Source of the DNA: Phytophthora colocasiae
Lineage: Eukaryota; Oomycota; Peronosporomycetes; Peronosporales; Peronosporaceae
DNA length: 64,000 bases
Direction of reading: 5' to 3'
Assembly: GCA_018806915.1 (NCBI GenBank)
Contig: JAGKQI010000059.1
Span: 620,001-684,000 of the forward strand
The position numbers and the translations under genes were made by a program. Shown here piece after piece: positions 31,390 to 43,500 of this stretch. How positions within the stretch are numbered: the stretch's first letter is position 1; the number at the start of each line of letters is the position of its first letter. Under the pieces are notes generated by a model. The model ran no database searches. It saw nothing but the letters and a program-made list of their open reading frames with translations, and had not been told where the DNA came from.

Positions 31390-31887
31390 TTAGTTTGCTC
31401 GGGGGCTGCCTCCCATTCCATAGGGACGCCACCCAAGGAACAGAGTGCCGTAGACAAACCAAACTGCAAGTCCGATGCCCAGAACGTTGGTGATAAAATA
31501 CGCCATTGCCCACCAGTTGTCCGAGTTGCTCTTAGCGTACGTCTCCAATGCCTTCATCTTTGCTGGGGTAAGCTCGGTCGACGTTTTCCCTGGGCCAATG
31601 ATCTTGTTCACGTTTCTGATAGCATCATTCGCTCCTTCGATGTTGTTCTGAGCGTCTTTCACTTTCGTCGGATTCCTACGCAAGAGGTTCTTCAACCTGC
31701 TCGCAATATTCGCAACTCCTCGTTCTTCTTCACCAAGAGGGATCGAACGCTTTTCATCAGTCTTGAGGACGCGGGGGGATTCAGGGTTATCCTTCTTTTC
31801 TACGGCATTCTCAGCGCTTGTGACGACGGCGTAGCTCGCCACGACGACGACGACAACCAGAAGAGGAAGGAAGACTCTGCGCATCAT
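31390..31887 (-). CDS. Secreted RxLR-like effector candidate
   Basis: 165-residue protein starting at tandem ATGs 31887/31884. It has a strong signal peptide (RVFLPLLVVVVVVASYAVV), then after about 20 residues a degenerate host-translocation motif RVLK followed by the acidic EEER, in the order and spacing of RxLR-dEER effectors. A basic helical part follows, and a hydrophobic segment near the C-terminus (WAMAYFITNVLGIGLAVWF) could anchor it in a membrane. Oomycete effectors of this class act in host cells. The motif has Lys instead of the final Arg, so membership is probable rather than certain. Single exon, intact. Confidence 0.72.
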   Translation of the reverse strand: MMRRVFLPLLVVVVVVASYAVVTSAENAVEKKDNPESPRVLKTDEKRSIPLGEEERGVANIASRLKNLLRRNPTKVKDAQNNIEGANDAIRNVNKIIGPGKTSTELTPAKMKALETYAKSNSDNWWAMAYFITNVLGIGLAVWFVYGTLFLGWRPYGMGGSPRAN

Positions 31888-32340
31888 GACTTCACTTGAA
31901 CCAAACTAGCTTAGCGAACAACTCTTGGACGTTCGGTTGCCGGTTATGAAGTGAAGAGCGCTGACGGCTTCAGTGTTTGCGGGAGATCCAATCGTGCCTT
32001 GAATCACGGATACAGTACTGGGATACCTCTTGTGATCGTGAAGCGGCGCATTATTGGCTAGCTGACACATACGGTCGACGGCAGGAGCGTGTGCAAATCT
32101 CTTCTGCGGCACCAAACTCATTTTCAGTGCCTGGTTCGATGTCTTAGAGTTTCGTTCCTGCATCCGATAGCGATGCTCTTCTTATAGCGTGAGATTTGGA
32201 GGATGTCGGTTGCTAGTCAGTTTGCATCTTCTTTTTTTTCCCAATTCAAGAGAAGTTGATGGGTCTCGTCCCAAGCCTTAACGTTTTTTTCTTTTTGTCG
32301 GTTGGCAAAAGACAACAAGCTGCTATCCATACAGTACACA

Positions 32341-33129
32341 ATGAGCCGTGCCGCGATTAAGAAGAACCAGGAATCAGCTCGAGATTTGGCTGACATGATG
32401 AGGAAGTTCATGAGCGACATGGCTACGAGTGGAATCGGAGCTGATTCTCCGTCCGACTCTCCCATGACTTTTCCCTACGCGACGAGTAACGATGAATACA
32501 AAGGAGACGATGAGGGCGACGCCGAAGATGAAGATGACTATGAACTGGATAAGAATTTTGAGTACATTCCTGTGAACGAGGTCGAGGGCGAAGAGAAAGA
32601 AGAATCGAATGATCCTGTGAACAAGAAGGATGAAAAAAAGAAGGGAAGAGGTCTTGAAGACAAGAAGAAGAAGGATGTTGCAGATAAAAAGGGAGAGAAG
32701 GAGAAGAAAGATACTGCAGAAGTAGATCAGCAGGATGCAGCAGCAGCCAAGCCAGAAGCCACAAACTTCTCCAGTCCAGCGCCTTCAGGGGAAAAAAACA
32801 TGGCTCCAACCCACACCCCAAAGAAAAGGAAAATTCCAGCTGCAATGCTTGGAAACAAGGACTCTAAGGTAACTTCACTACGACGGTCATCGCGGACGAA
32901 ACACAAGACACCAAGATACACCTTTCCTGCCAAGGAGGAACCAGGCAAAACGGAACGTCCGGTAGTTCACGTATTAGATGATCACGCGATGACTCATTTC
33001 ACCCGTCTAGTGCTAAAAATGGTCTGCAAGCATTGCGACGAAGAAGTTATGGCATCGCGTGGCGTTGCGCAGAAGCACTTGGATTCGTGCTCGGTGTTTT
33101 CAAGCATGAAGTTTTCAAGCAAAAACTAA
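32341..33129 (+). CDS. Truncated paralog of the zinc-finger/cupin protein (finger only)
   Basis: 262-residue protein homologous to the N-terminal third of the protein at 25521-28091. They share the start-proximal block (MRKFMSDMATSGIGADS.., then SPMTFPYATS), an acidic region with YELDKNFEYIPV, a Lys/Glu-rich low-complexity middle, and a terminal C2HC finger (CKHCDEEVMASRGVAQKHLDSC). It stops 14 residues after the finger, exactly where the paralog begins its linker to the cupin domain, so the cupin and C-terminal blocks are absent. ATG 32341 aligns with the paralog start region. Opposite strand, about 4.2 kb from its partner. Open throughout, so probably expressed; function unknown. Confidence 0.68.
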   Translation: MSRAAIKKNQESARDLADMMRKFMSDMATSGIGADSPSDSPMTFPYATSNDEYKGDDEGDAEDEDDYELDKNFEYIPVNEVEGEEKEESNDPVNKKDEKKKGRGLEDKKKKDVADKKGEKEKKDTAEVDQQDAAAAKPEATNFSSPAPSGEKNMAPTHTPKKRKIPAAMLGNKDSKVTSLRRSSRTKHKTPRYTFPAKEEPGKTERPVVHVLDDHAMTHFTRLVLKMVCKHCDEEVMASRGVAQKHLDSCSVFSSMKFSSKN

Positions 33130-33185
33130 TTTCCAGTGTTTGTCTCGTAATATATGTCCCTCATTGGATTTCTAACGAGAAGGCT

Positions 33186-36100
33186 TTAGTTACTTTCCTT
33201 GTCCGAATCTGCCCAGCACGGCTGGATGTCCGATAGCACGTAAAGTAGATCATTGCCAGTGAGAACTTCATGTGGCTGGGGGTTCACGTACACGTAGCCA
33301 AATGGCACGCTTCGATCGGTCTCCGGGACTTCAATACGAGCCCTTGGAGCTGTCCGTATCCACTGACCTTCAGTGAGCGAATGCACAGAAGAGGGCTGCA
33401 GCATGGCGTCTGGACGACAGCGATAGAGGCCGATAACCAAGATCCCGTCCGACGACAACAAGTAGTGGAAGACAAACTCGAACGTTCGCCCAACAAAGTC
33501 CAACGGCACTTCCACTGCAAACAGAGAACTCCGCTGCACGTCCAGAGTTGACGACGTTGATACTGTGGGGGAAGCCACTGCTGTGCCGTCTGCGGCCGGA
33601 GTGCTGGGTAAAGTGCCGACTCCACCTTCGGTCCAGGAGGCGAAGATGAACTCGCGCAGGATGTTCTTGATACGAGCGTTGAAGAACTGGTTGATGAGCA
33701 GACTATCGCACAGTGAAGTGCTGTAGGTGAGTCCAGCTGCAAAAGCTGGTGATACAGCGAAGTTCCGTGCCAGTTCCAACGAAGATGTTGATGACGCTGC
33801 TGAATCACACTCCGAGAGCGGGAACCAGCCGCTTACGCTGAGGTTTTGAGCCACAAAGTGTACGTTGGCTCGGTTCACAAGCTCCGTGATGATGCGTGGG
33901 GCTTGTGTCGGTCCGATAAGAGTTGTGATGGTCTTGTGGAGTGCAATGCAGGGCTACAAATGGGAATGTCAGAGAATCAAGAGCATCACAAGTGACACTA
34001 TAACAGACTTACCGCGTCTTGGAGGAGCTCCGACGTACCAGCGTCTGATACTTCGCCCTCGGCCCCCATAAGGACGATACGGAACGCCTTGTGGACGCCA
34101 GCTCGTCTCAGCGTGCTGTATCGGAACGGATCCCCCACTATGAAGTGAACGCCGAGGAAGCGCTGAAAGTGCTCGTAGTCGTCTTCTTCGGGCAACGTTG
34201 CAGTCACAATAACTACCGGTCGATGCTGACGAAGTGCACGCACTCGCAAAGGACCGATGAGGTACTCGAGATGGTGGGGAAACGATGAAGCAGACAGCAC
34301 ACAAACGACTATGTGTCTGACTTCGAAGTGTAACGAGGCCACGTCCTGTATCACTGCTGCCTCGGCGGTGTGTGAATCGGTAGGAGAAAGCCCACTGGTC
34401 TTCACAGTGAGAGGATAGTCATCGTCGTCTACGTCTGGTTTCCAGACGTCTTGGGTCTCTTGGGTAAAAGTTGACGCGGGGCTTGTCGCCTCAGTCTGCC
34501 AATTGACAAAGCGAGATCGTCGACGATGAGATGAAGAGACATCGCTGCTGGGCGTGTCATTTCCTGTACTGCTTCCAGTCGTTGACGCTAGTTTGGCTCT
34601 GCCGCTGGCTCCGCGCGAAAGATGGCGGGACTTGGAGCCTCGTCTTTGAGAAGTCCACGCATCCGGCATACTAGAGCTTGGCTGCATATCCGTCACTGCG
34701 CTGGCTTCACGACGGTCTCGAGCAATGACGAAGACGGTCTCGTCTCCTACACACGAGTACGAGTCTCCAGGGTTTAGAAGCAGCTTTCCGGCGTTCCCTT
34801 TAGAGGATTGGGCCGTGGTGATAGCGAACACAATTACACCGCAGCACTGAGCGTATACCAGCGAAGCCACTTCGGAGAAGGTTTTATCATGCACCACCGA
34901 AGCTGGAGGGAGCTGTACCGAGTACACTTCATGGCTTGAGCCGTGTAAATATCGATCTTCCCATGACGCATCAGCTTCCGGAGGTTCATCGTAGTCGCCA
35001 CTAGTATCGTAGCTTGAGGTTGATGTGAGACTGTACATGAAGGTCGAGAAGCCTGGACACACGCAGTTTTGGCCAAGAAGCGAGTGCATAACCTCAGAGA
35101 AGCAGAGCACGTTGGACACCCCCAGATCGGCAACAAGGCCTCGATTGGCTGACAAGTGGAGCTGGGCGAACACACGAGCATTTGGGGCCTCCCGTCGAGC
35201 AGCTAAAACCCTCATCAATGCGCGATGGTCACTGCTAGCTGGAGATTCGCCTGCTACACGTCGAGCTAGGATGAAAATGGCATCAGCTGAGGCGCAAGCT
35301 GCACGTTGGGAATCATCGACATCCAGCAGTGATCCTTGTATAAAGCTCGCACGTTTCTCGAAGAATGGGTCCATGAGTAGCGAGATGAGAGAAGTCGCGG
35401 GCTCCTCTTCACTCAGCACCACAACGTTGATGTCAACCAAATCGTGATCATCGTGAAAAACTTCTCGGAAGAAGTGGTCGATACGCGATGGGGTTAAATC
35501 GCCGCATAGTATAATATGCTTGCTGGTCGAACACGGCGAGTGACTCGCCAGCTCGTACGGCGAGAAGGAGCTGCCTAACGCCAGGATCTGGGACACTTGG
35601 TACGGCACTACCAGGATGAGAACCAACACGAGAGCCCCCACACAGACTTTAGCCAACGGGTTGTCAGCAGGGGGTGACTGGATCGTCACGAACGCGAGCA
35701 CCGAGTTGAAGAACGCGTTGAAAAACGTCCAGTCACCGAGATTCCCGTTCGCATACTGAGCGTCTGCCGTTTCTGCAATCTGAATGACACCCGCAGCGAC
35801 AGCAATAATGATCGTTAGCTGGAGGTAGCACAGCATCGCGAACTGCTGGACTGGAGACACGAGTCCGTGGCAACGACTCAGCACAGCTTTGGCTTCAATG
35901 TAGCACATGATGAACCGGATCGGGTAGAGGAAACGCCAGTCGGAGATGTCGTACCAGAGTGTGCTGTGGACAATAAGTAAGTGGGTTAGCAGATAGCACC
36001 TTTTGCTGGGAATAAACATTTGTGACTCACTGGTATTGAAGGAAGAACGACGTTGGCAGCACTGGCAGCACTACAGTGAGGGTTACAAGCCCCGGTAACG

Positions 36101-36706
36101 AGAGCATGTAATCTCGGCGGCGACTGGAGAGATAAATGCCTCGAAACAGGAAGTCAACCGCTAAGAGACCTGCACAGACAATGTCTGTGATCCAGAGGCT
36201 GTTCGGCATCTACGCATTACCATATCCCGTGAGTAAAGTATCATTTTAAAGTAAAACCGTACTGCTTTACATCGTTGGAAGGGATGTAGGTGTTCGCAAT
36301 GTAAGAGCTCACGAAGACGATGGAGACAAGAACTAGAAAGATATCCAGCCCAACACCGAATGAACTGTGATCCAGGTATCTGTGACGGTAAAAAAAAAAC
36401 TTAACCACCAGGTACTCAATCTACAAGAGAAAGAGTTCCATACCGACTGAGACGATCGCGACTACGAGAGCCATGACTGTCACTGAGAATTTTAGTAGTT
36501 GAAGACAAATCCCCACTCTCTGGTTCTACAAATACGCCATTGGTTAGAGAAATTCCACTAGGAATCGTTTTTCCATTCGTACCGAAGTTCATCGTGTGGT
36601 GACTGATGTGCTGTGGGCTCTGCAGTTGCTGCAATGCGCGCTTCACCGGAGAGATCGCCCCATAATTGGCACTCTGTTGACGATGAAGACGCTGGTACTC
36701 TGCCAT
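33186..36706 (-). CDS. BK (Slo1)-type channel-like protein with RCK domains, non-canonical filter
   Basis: Five exons, 36706-36444, 36379-36271, 36209-36031, 35963-34013, 33953-33186, all GT..AG and in frame, make 1089 residues. Soluble N-terminus of about 85 residues, then membrane helices from DHSSFGVGLDIFLVLVSIV (S1) to S6 (GALVLVLILVVPYQV), followed by two RCK-type Rossmann domains (HIILCGDLTP.. near residue 330; HIVVCVLSAS.. near 750) typical of Ca2+-gated BK channels. The pore loop reads AFVTIQSPPADNPLAKV where BK channels have VTMSTVGYGDVYAKT, so the K+ signature is missing (about residues 276-286). It may conduct differently or act as a subunit. The linker between RCK1 and RCK2 is Ser/Arg-rich and probably phosphorylated. 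Confidence 0.8.
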
Positions 36707-36976
36707 TAAAGCTCAAGGCGGAATTTCTTGCACTGAAGCGGTGGATCTGACTGTTAGTGCTAAGCGTCGCCGAATCTTTAGCGTCCATCCATTCAAGTAC
36801 ACCAGGACTCACGCTGTGGGCAGGATGTGTTCTCTATTTCCTGATGCACAAAATATGAATCCGCTCTAGGTAGCTGTACACAATTCTCCCTCGACCACCT
36901 TTCACGAGGCACTCTGCTGACTGGAAAATTCATTCTGGTAGTGTTCAAATATGGCAGTGGTCAAATCAACCCCCAC

Positions 36977-38521
36977 TCAAGCTCCAGTGGCATCGTCACG
37001 TACGGGTGTTGGAGTATTCTGTGAAGCTCCATGCGAGGATCCCTGAGTTGAGGAAGTAGGTGAAATCTGCAGGCCCTGTTCAGCCTCCTGGCATACTCTA
37101 GCAGCCTCTGCAGCGACAATCGTTGCCAGTTCCTGTAGTTCTCTTTTCGACTCTTCAATGCTCAGTTGGAGAGCTCGCAAGTCTACTCGTTTCACAACGC
37201 CATTAGTTGGCAGAGATCCAGTTGTTGGTTCATTGGTACTGATGACATTCCTCGCTCGTTGGTATCGACGAACAGCAGCGACAAAAAGGAGGAGGTATCT
37301 CTCGATGTCACGTACCAACACCAAACTTCCTGGCCCTGTCGATACGAAGCCGGGGATCCCTATGCGGCCTATGGGGTCGATCCGGTCAGGAATACTCAAC
37401 CGCTCCCCCTGCACGATAATTAACTCGATCATGGACGACAGATCGTTTTGTGATGCTCGAATACTGTGTGTAAGGCTGTCCAGTTCTTGGAGAATCTCAG
37501 CTGCATCTTGCACATGAGGTCCAACACCTTCCGTTGGTCGTCCACTTTTCTTCTGTCCCTCGTTCGACGCCTCCCGAGCTCGTTGTCGTCGGTCTATCGC
37601 TGCCACCGACCGCAGCATATGCACATCTACATCCTTCAGTAGTTGCGCTCGCCAACCTCGGGCTGTCAATGACGATTCATACTCGCTAAACTCTGACTGC
37701 TGACCGATTCCTCCATACGTCGCCTGCTCCAACTTCACCTTAGGAGTCACTCGAATCCGATCCTGGTCGTCTTGTTTAGTAGCAGGAGCAGTCTTCGCTG
37801 CTTTCCGCCGTCTTTTGGTTGGTGGTATCTTGGGTTTCTCCATTTCGTCTGCTGCTTTGTTCCTCGCTGTTGAGAGTTTCTTCCGTCTCTTCCATTTGCG
37901 CTGCTCCGCACTTGGTGTAGTTTCTGCGGTAGAATCTGACGAATAGCTGCTAGACTTTTCGTCACTGTCATCCTCCACCGAAGCGCTTGCTGCTGACGCT
38001 GCGTCGTCCTGCGTCGGTCTAGAAGGCTGCGTCATCTCCACGTCGGACTCGTCCGATTCAGTCGACAGGTCTTCTTCCGGCAGTAAATACCGCAGTCCAC
38101 CTAGTAACATCATATATGAAGTAATGCAAGTGTTAGTGTCATTCTACCCTCGGTCTAATAAGAATTGTTCTACCACACCTTGTTTCAAAATGAAAGCGTA
38201 GAGTTCTCCTTCCCCAACGAAAAAGTCTTCGTTCTGCTTGGCGTTTTCTCTCTCCTTAGCTCCTGGGAGATAGTACAGTTTCTGTTGCTGTAAGCCATGG
38301 GGTTCCTCGATGTCCCAGTCCCTCTGCTTGATGATACTGACCACCTCTTTGCCGTTAATACCGATACGAGCCAACAGTTCACGCGGTAATCGCGTCTCCA
38401 GAGACATAGCGATGCCTCCTGCTTTGCTATTGCGTCGAGTCGTTAGTATCGGCCGCTTGGGCGCTTCATCTTGGGGAGACGCAGACGCCATCGGGTCACT
38501 GGACGACTGCAACTCTACCAT
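36977..38521 (-). CDS. Unknown charged, probably nuclear protein
   Basis: Two exons, 38521-38179 and 38100-36977, joined by a 78-bp intron (phase 1) give about 488 residues; the donor GTGTGG is weak, so the join is tentative. The N-terminal exon has a compact conserved-looking part (RLPRELLARIGINGKEVVSI.., FFVGEGELYAFILKQG). The second exon is acidic/serine-rich, then strongly basic (KWKRRKKLSTARNK, PPTKRRRKAAK: nuclear signals), then long helical coiled-coil-like segments. I recognise no family. It is divergent from RecA with 107 bp between start codons. Confidence 0.55.
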
Positions 38522-38628
38522 GTCAACAGGGTGGTCAAAATTAGTGACCTCTAAGTACGATGTCACTGAAGTGGATCAAGTGGACTTAGTGATCAACCCA
38601 TGTCATTTTGCTTTGTTAGCTCGTCGAC
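38522..38628. promoter_or_regulatory. Short shared intergenic promoter between unknown gene and RecA
   Basis: Only 107 bp separate the divergent start codons. GTCATTTTGCTTTG near 38602-38615 is one base from the oomycete initiator and lies about 20 bp before the RecA ATG. Confidence 0.45.
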
Positions 38629-40239
38629 ATGCTGCGCTTTAACTCACAACTTCCGGCGCTCAGAGCACGTCTGGCACCTGCAACTTCGGCCATATGCTCT
38701 CCATATCTTAACGTCGTGCGGTTCAAGCGTTCGGCTGCAAAATCTGGTCGTGTGAGCGCTGCTAGCGGCTCCGGTAGGGCGTTCACCAGATTATGATACA
38801 TTCACGAAACTGCAACTTTTGACTTGATGCTGGTGATGGACAGACCGGAGCGCGGCGTTGACCATGGCTATCCGTCAGATTGAGAGTAGCTTCGGCAAAG
38901 GCGCTGTGATGCAATTGGGCTCTACGTGAGTGATTTCTAACTGTTATTATATGCCGGTAGCAAAATCTAACAAACGATGTTGGTGCAGTAAAATTTCGGA
39001 GCGTGTGGAGGTAATTTCGTCCGGATCGCTGTCACTTGACTTGGCTTTAGGCGTTGGTGGCATTCCAAGAGGGTGTGTAAATGGATGGAGCAAAAAAATT
39101 GAGTATTAACTGACGTTTTGCTGCATCGATAGACGAGTGGTGGAGATTTATGGCCCTGAGAGCTCCGGCAAGACGACACTAGCCCTGAGCTGCATCGCTG
39201 AAGCGCAAAAGACTGAAGGCGGAGTGTGTGCCTTTATCGACGCAGAACACGCCATTGATGCGCACTATGCCAAGGCTCTGGGTGTTGATATCGACTCCCT
39301 GTATGTCTCTCAGCCGGACTCCGGCGAAGAAGCTCTAGAAATTGCGGACACGCTCATCAGATCGGGAGCTGTGGACCTCGTGGTGCTGGACAGTGTGGCT
39401 GCTCTTGTGCCGCGTGCCGAACTGGAGGGGGAGATGGGAGATCAGCAAATTGCACTGCAAGCGCGACTCATGAGTCAGGCATTGCGAAAGTTGACTGGGT
39501 CGTTGTCCAAATCCAACTGCACCATTATATTCCTGAACCAGATTCGGCAGAAGGTCGGCATCATTTTCGGTTCACCTGAGGTAACATCGGGTGGCACCGC
39601 ATTGCGTTATTACGCGTCCGTCCGGCTGGATATCCGCCGTAAGACGGCCATTAAAGAGGGCGACCAGGTTGTTGGCAATGAGACGGTGGTTAAGGTGGCG
39701 AAGAACAAGCTCGCTTCGCCCTTCAAGGTGGCAAGTTTTGACATGATGTTCGGTCATGGCATCGATCGTCAATCCGAGCTGGTCAGTATAGTTGAGATGG
39801 AATTCAATTGTGGTTGCTCATTCTGCTGAGGGTATGTATGTAGCTGGACTTAGGTGTGCAGCACGGTCTTTTGAAGCGGTCGGGGGCGTGGTACAGTCTG
39901 GCTGGAGGTGATGGTACGTTTTCGGGAGGTTGAAGCTTAAACAAAAGCTCTTTTGACGTGTACATGTTTGCAGAACCTATTGCTCAGGGCAAGGCTAAAG
40001 CCAAGATCTTTCTGCAGGAGAATCCTGAAATTGCCAAGGACCTCGAAGCGAAGCTACGTCAAATGCTTTTCGAGCCGACGGAGCCTGAACATGAAGCTGA
40101 GGTAGTTGAAGAGGTCAATCCGGGCGCCACCGATGATGCTAGTGGTGCCGACAGTGAAAGCGAGGAACCAAACGTTTCGACGTCAATCGAAGACGTTGAG
40201 AGTGAAGCTACCAGTGAAGATGAGAAGGTCACAGGGTGA
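38629..40239 (+). CDS. recA: Bacterial-type RecA, probably mitochondrial
   Basis: Six exons, 38629-38773, 38844-38925, 38989-39072, 39133-39781, 39844-39913, 39974-40239, give 431 residues. Exon 1 encodes an Arg/Ser/Ala-rich leader ([20 protein letters not shown]) with the character of a mitochondrial targeting peptide. The rest matches RecA closely: [15 protein letters not shown], Walker [68 protein letters not shown], and [12 protein letters not shown], so recombinase residues are intact. It ends in an acidic tail, like bacterial RecA. Role: strand exchange in organellar recombination and repair. The first splice is the least certain (GTAGGG donor at 38774). Confidence 0.9.
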
Positions 40240-40504
40240 ATGAAGCAACCCGCTTTGGCGAATAACTTTTTCTTGGCAATTTCTTTGCGTCATGTTTTCC
40301 TTATTTCTTGAAACTCGCTTGTTTGGACCAGAGTGACCGTGAAGTACTCGCTTGTATTCTGCCTTTGTTACGTTTGTTTCCTCGTTGTCTGAAGGATTGC
40401 GAGCACGTTGCCGCTCTCTGGACACGGCACCAGTAGCGTAAGTCGTTTCACTCACCAAGAGACCGAGCTCTAAATATGTAGCCCACAAATACAGACTAGA
40501 CCAA

Positions 40505-43500
40505 CTAAAATGCCATACTGAACGATGTCGGTGGGAGCACAGTCGCCACCTGGCACCTCTCAGCCTTCGAGTAGCGCTTCTTGATCACCGCCAAGTTGTT
40601 CGACGGTGAGTTAGAGTACAGCGTTTGAAGCTCTCCCATGCATTCCTTCAGGTCCGACCAGTTGTACTGGCACGCATCCACCAATTCCTTGGTCTAAAAG
40701 AACAAGAACATGGGAGACGTTATCACATGAAAAAGACAACAGTAGGATATGAAAAACTTACCATCGGGAACCCGTCAATCGTGAACATCGCCATCGATAA
40801 ACAGCACGCAGCCACAACTGAGGGCAAGTATTTCAGGAACTGGTACTCTTGAAGCGCCAGCTCAAGCAAATAGTGCGCCAACATCGATGTCTTCTTCTGA
40901 ATGGGCGGGATCATGCGCTCATAGATGTTCAAGAAATCCAGCGCTGCAAGAATCAAAAGAACAGGAGGTTAAGGCGAAATTGTCGTCGTTGATACTAGCA
41001 CTTGAACGACGTACCAGTGGGCACTGAGAGCGTAAAGTTGAGAGTGTTCAACAGTTTTTCTTCCATCTCCAATACTTCCACGGAAGTGTATACGTTGTCA
41101 GCGCACATCGCAAGGTCTTCCACGCCGATGTAGGACACGTCTTCGCATTTGGAGGCCACGTGCAAACACGTGGCTCCGAGCAATTGAAACTGGGTTTTCT
41201 TCACCATGACGATGTCCAGGTAGCGGTCTGTGTAATTTACGGCCAGGAATGCCGTTCTAAGGCACATTTCGAACACGTCCACAACTGCCAGAGACAAGCA
41301 TCATATTAGTCTAATACGTAGGTTCATGCAATCCTTGAGAATGTTTACCGTACCTTCAATGAGCCAATCCACAAGCATTGATCGGTGGGCAGGTCGAAGT
41401 GTCTTCTGGCGGCTGCAACAGCATAATTGAAAAAATGATGACTCAACAGCTTCAAGCCAAAGATTGAGGACAATTGAGTTTTGCCAACGTACCTCAGATA
41501 CTTGATTTCTTTCCAAGATTCCAGCTCTGTCTGGCGCAGATATGCATGAAACAGCTCGACGTGCTCCGGGGTAGGGCCGATTCGTGCACGGCTCATCGTG
41601 TAGCACATTTGGTCCATTGGAATCTTTGGTGTAAGTGGCAAGAACGCTGGAACTTCACTTGAAAAATATGGATGGCGAAGCGCATCTTCAGCCGTAATTC
41701 GCTGGTCGGGATTGTACACGAGCAGCTTTGTCAGCAGGTCGATACCAAGATCCGAGATTCCTGGAAACAGACGATTCAAAGGTCGGCGCTTCCAGTGTGG
41801 GAATTCGAAGTGGTAGTTCGGCAAAGACGAGAAGCCTGGCCACGTCTCTGAAGTGGGCGTCGACAGTTTGCTGAAGATCTGAAATAGCTGGTCGATCTCA
41901 GAAATACCGGTGAAAAGCGGCTTGCCTTGGGCCATTTCTGCAAAGATGCACCCGACAGACCAGATGTCCACCGCAGAGGAGTAGCCTCGCACTCCCATCA
42001 GAATTTCCGGAGGGCGGTACCACAGCGTGACCACCTCCATCGTGTAAGTTCGGCGAGGGATTCCAGTTGCTCGAACAAGCGCGAAGTCAGAAATCTGAAG
42101 TGTAGCGTCACCTAGACGAGGGGGGAATATTTCGGTTAGCGCGGATTTTCAATCGAGAATAACAAGATGGCAACTTACTGAGGTTGTCTGTATCAGACGC
42201 CTTGATAAGCAAGTGCTTTGGTTTAAGATTACGGTGCAAGACACCGCGTCGATGGCAATATGCGATTGCATCCAGAAGCTGGTGAAGAAGTCTGCGAATC
42301 TAAGGGGATGATCAATACCTGTTAAAAATTCGCAATAGTTTGTGAGAACAAGATGAACTTACCACAGTCTCTGGCAGTACACGGCCGCCATTTGGGTCAC
42401 CACTAGGGTTTATAATTTCATGTAGAGTTTTGTCCACATAGGGAAAGAACACGTGAAGTTCATCCTTTGCTAGACTGATGAGTTCAAGAGATGCAATGTG
42501 ATCATGCTTGATTCCCTTCAGCACTGCTAACTCTCTCAGCATGTAGTAAGGCACACCTTCTCCCTGTAAGACAGCATTCACAACAAACCATCGTTAGCAC
42601 AATACAATCCGTTATCAATCTAGTACAAGCCCACCTTAGGGAAAACACGGGCTTTCTTCATGGCGAGGATTTTGCCTGTGGAGCGCTGACAACACTTTAT
42701 ACAGGTGCCCTCGGTCCCCTTGTTCTTGATGCCCAAGTTTTTAAAGTTGATCCAGTTCACCGATCCTTCTGGCGTCACACTCGGGAGAGATCGGTATAAG
42801 GATCGTCGACTAGTGAGTTCTTTCCACTTCTTTGACACATGTGCCATGTTATGGAGATCCTTGGTCGTGACGAGGAACGAGAACACGTGCAAGATAATGT
42901 CGATGGGCTGCAGATCGAAGTGCTCCGTTGGCGACAACACCGCCTCCACCTCCTCCATTTTGACTTCGGGGGGAGCGTTCCCGTCCCAGTCTTCGTCGTC
43001 ATTGGCTGCAGGGGACGCGATCAAGATCTCTCGACGCACCACTTTGCTGGCTCGATGTTCCACGGCTCGCTCAGAGGGATCAATAGAGAATCCCTCTTCT
43101 CCTGCCTCTTGGCTGTGGATGTGTTCTCTGGCATACGCCACAAAGTCCGTCGTCTTGGCCGTCTTGGTCTCACTACTATCGTCTTCTCGTTTCCTCTTCT
43201 TGTTCTCTTGCGCTTCACTATGGATCTTCTCCTGTTTCACTTCATGTATCTCGTGTTTAACGTCTTCGACGTGTAGTTTCTCGTCTTTCTCCATTCTAAC
43301 TGTTACTTTGTCCTCCTTAAGCGCCATCTTCTCCTCGTTCGTAGAGCTGATCTGGGACAGATCTAGAGGCTCTGGTTCAGGGAATCCGTTGGGTATTGCT
43401 GCCTGAGACCTCGGAGTGCCTCCTAGCGCTGCCAAAATGGGGTTATCCACCCCAGGCGTGCACAGAAGCAGCGGGAGACCGCCTCGCTTCCTCTCGGTTT

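Noticed and set aside
33284..33808. 174-codon minus-strand frame
   Set aside because: Alternate frame of the last BK-channel exon, which has the supported reading.
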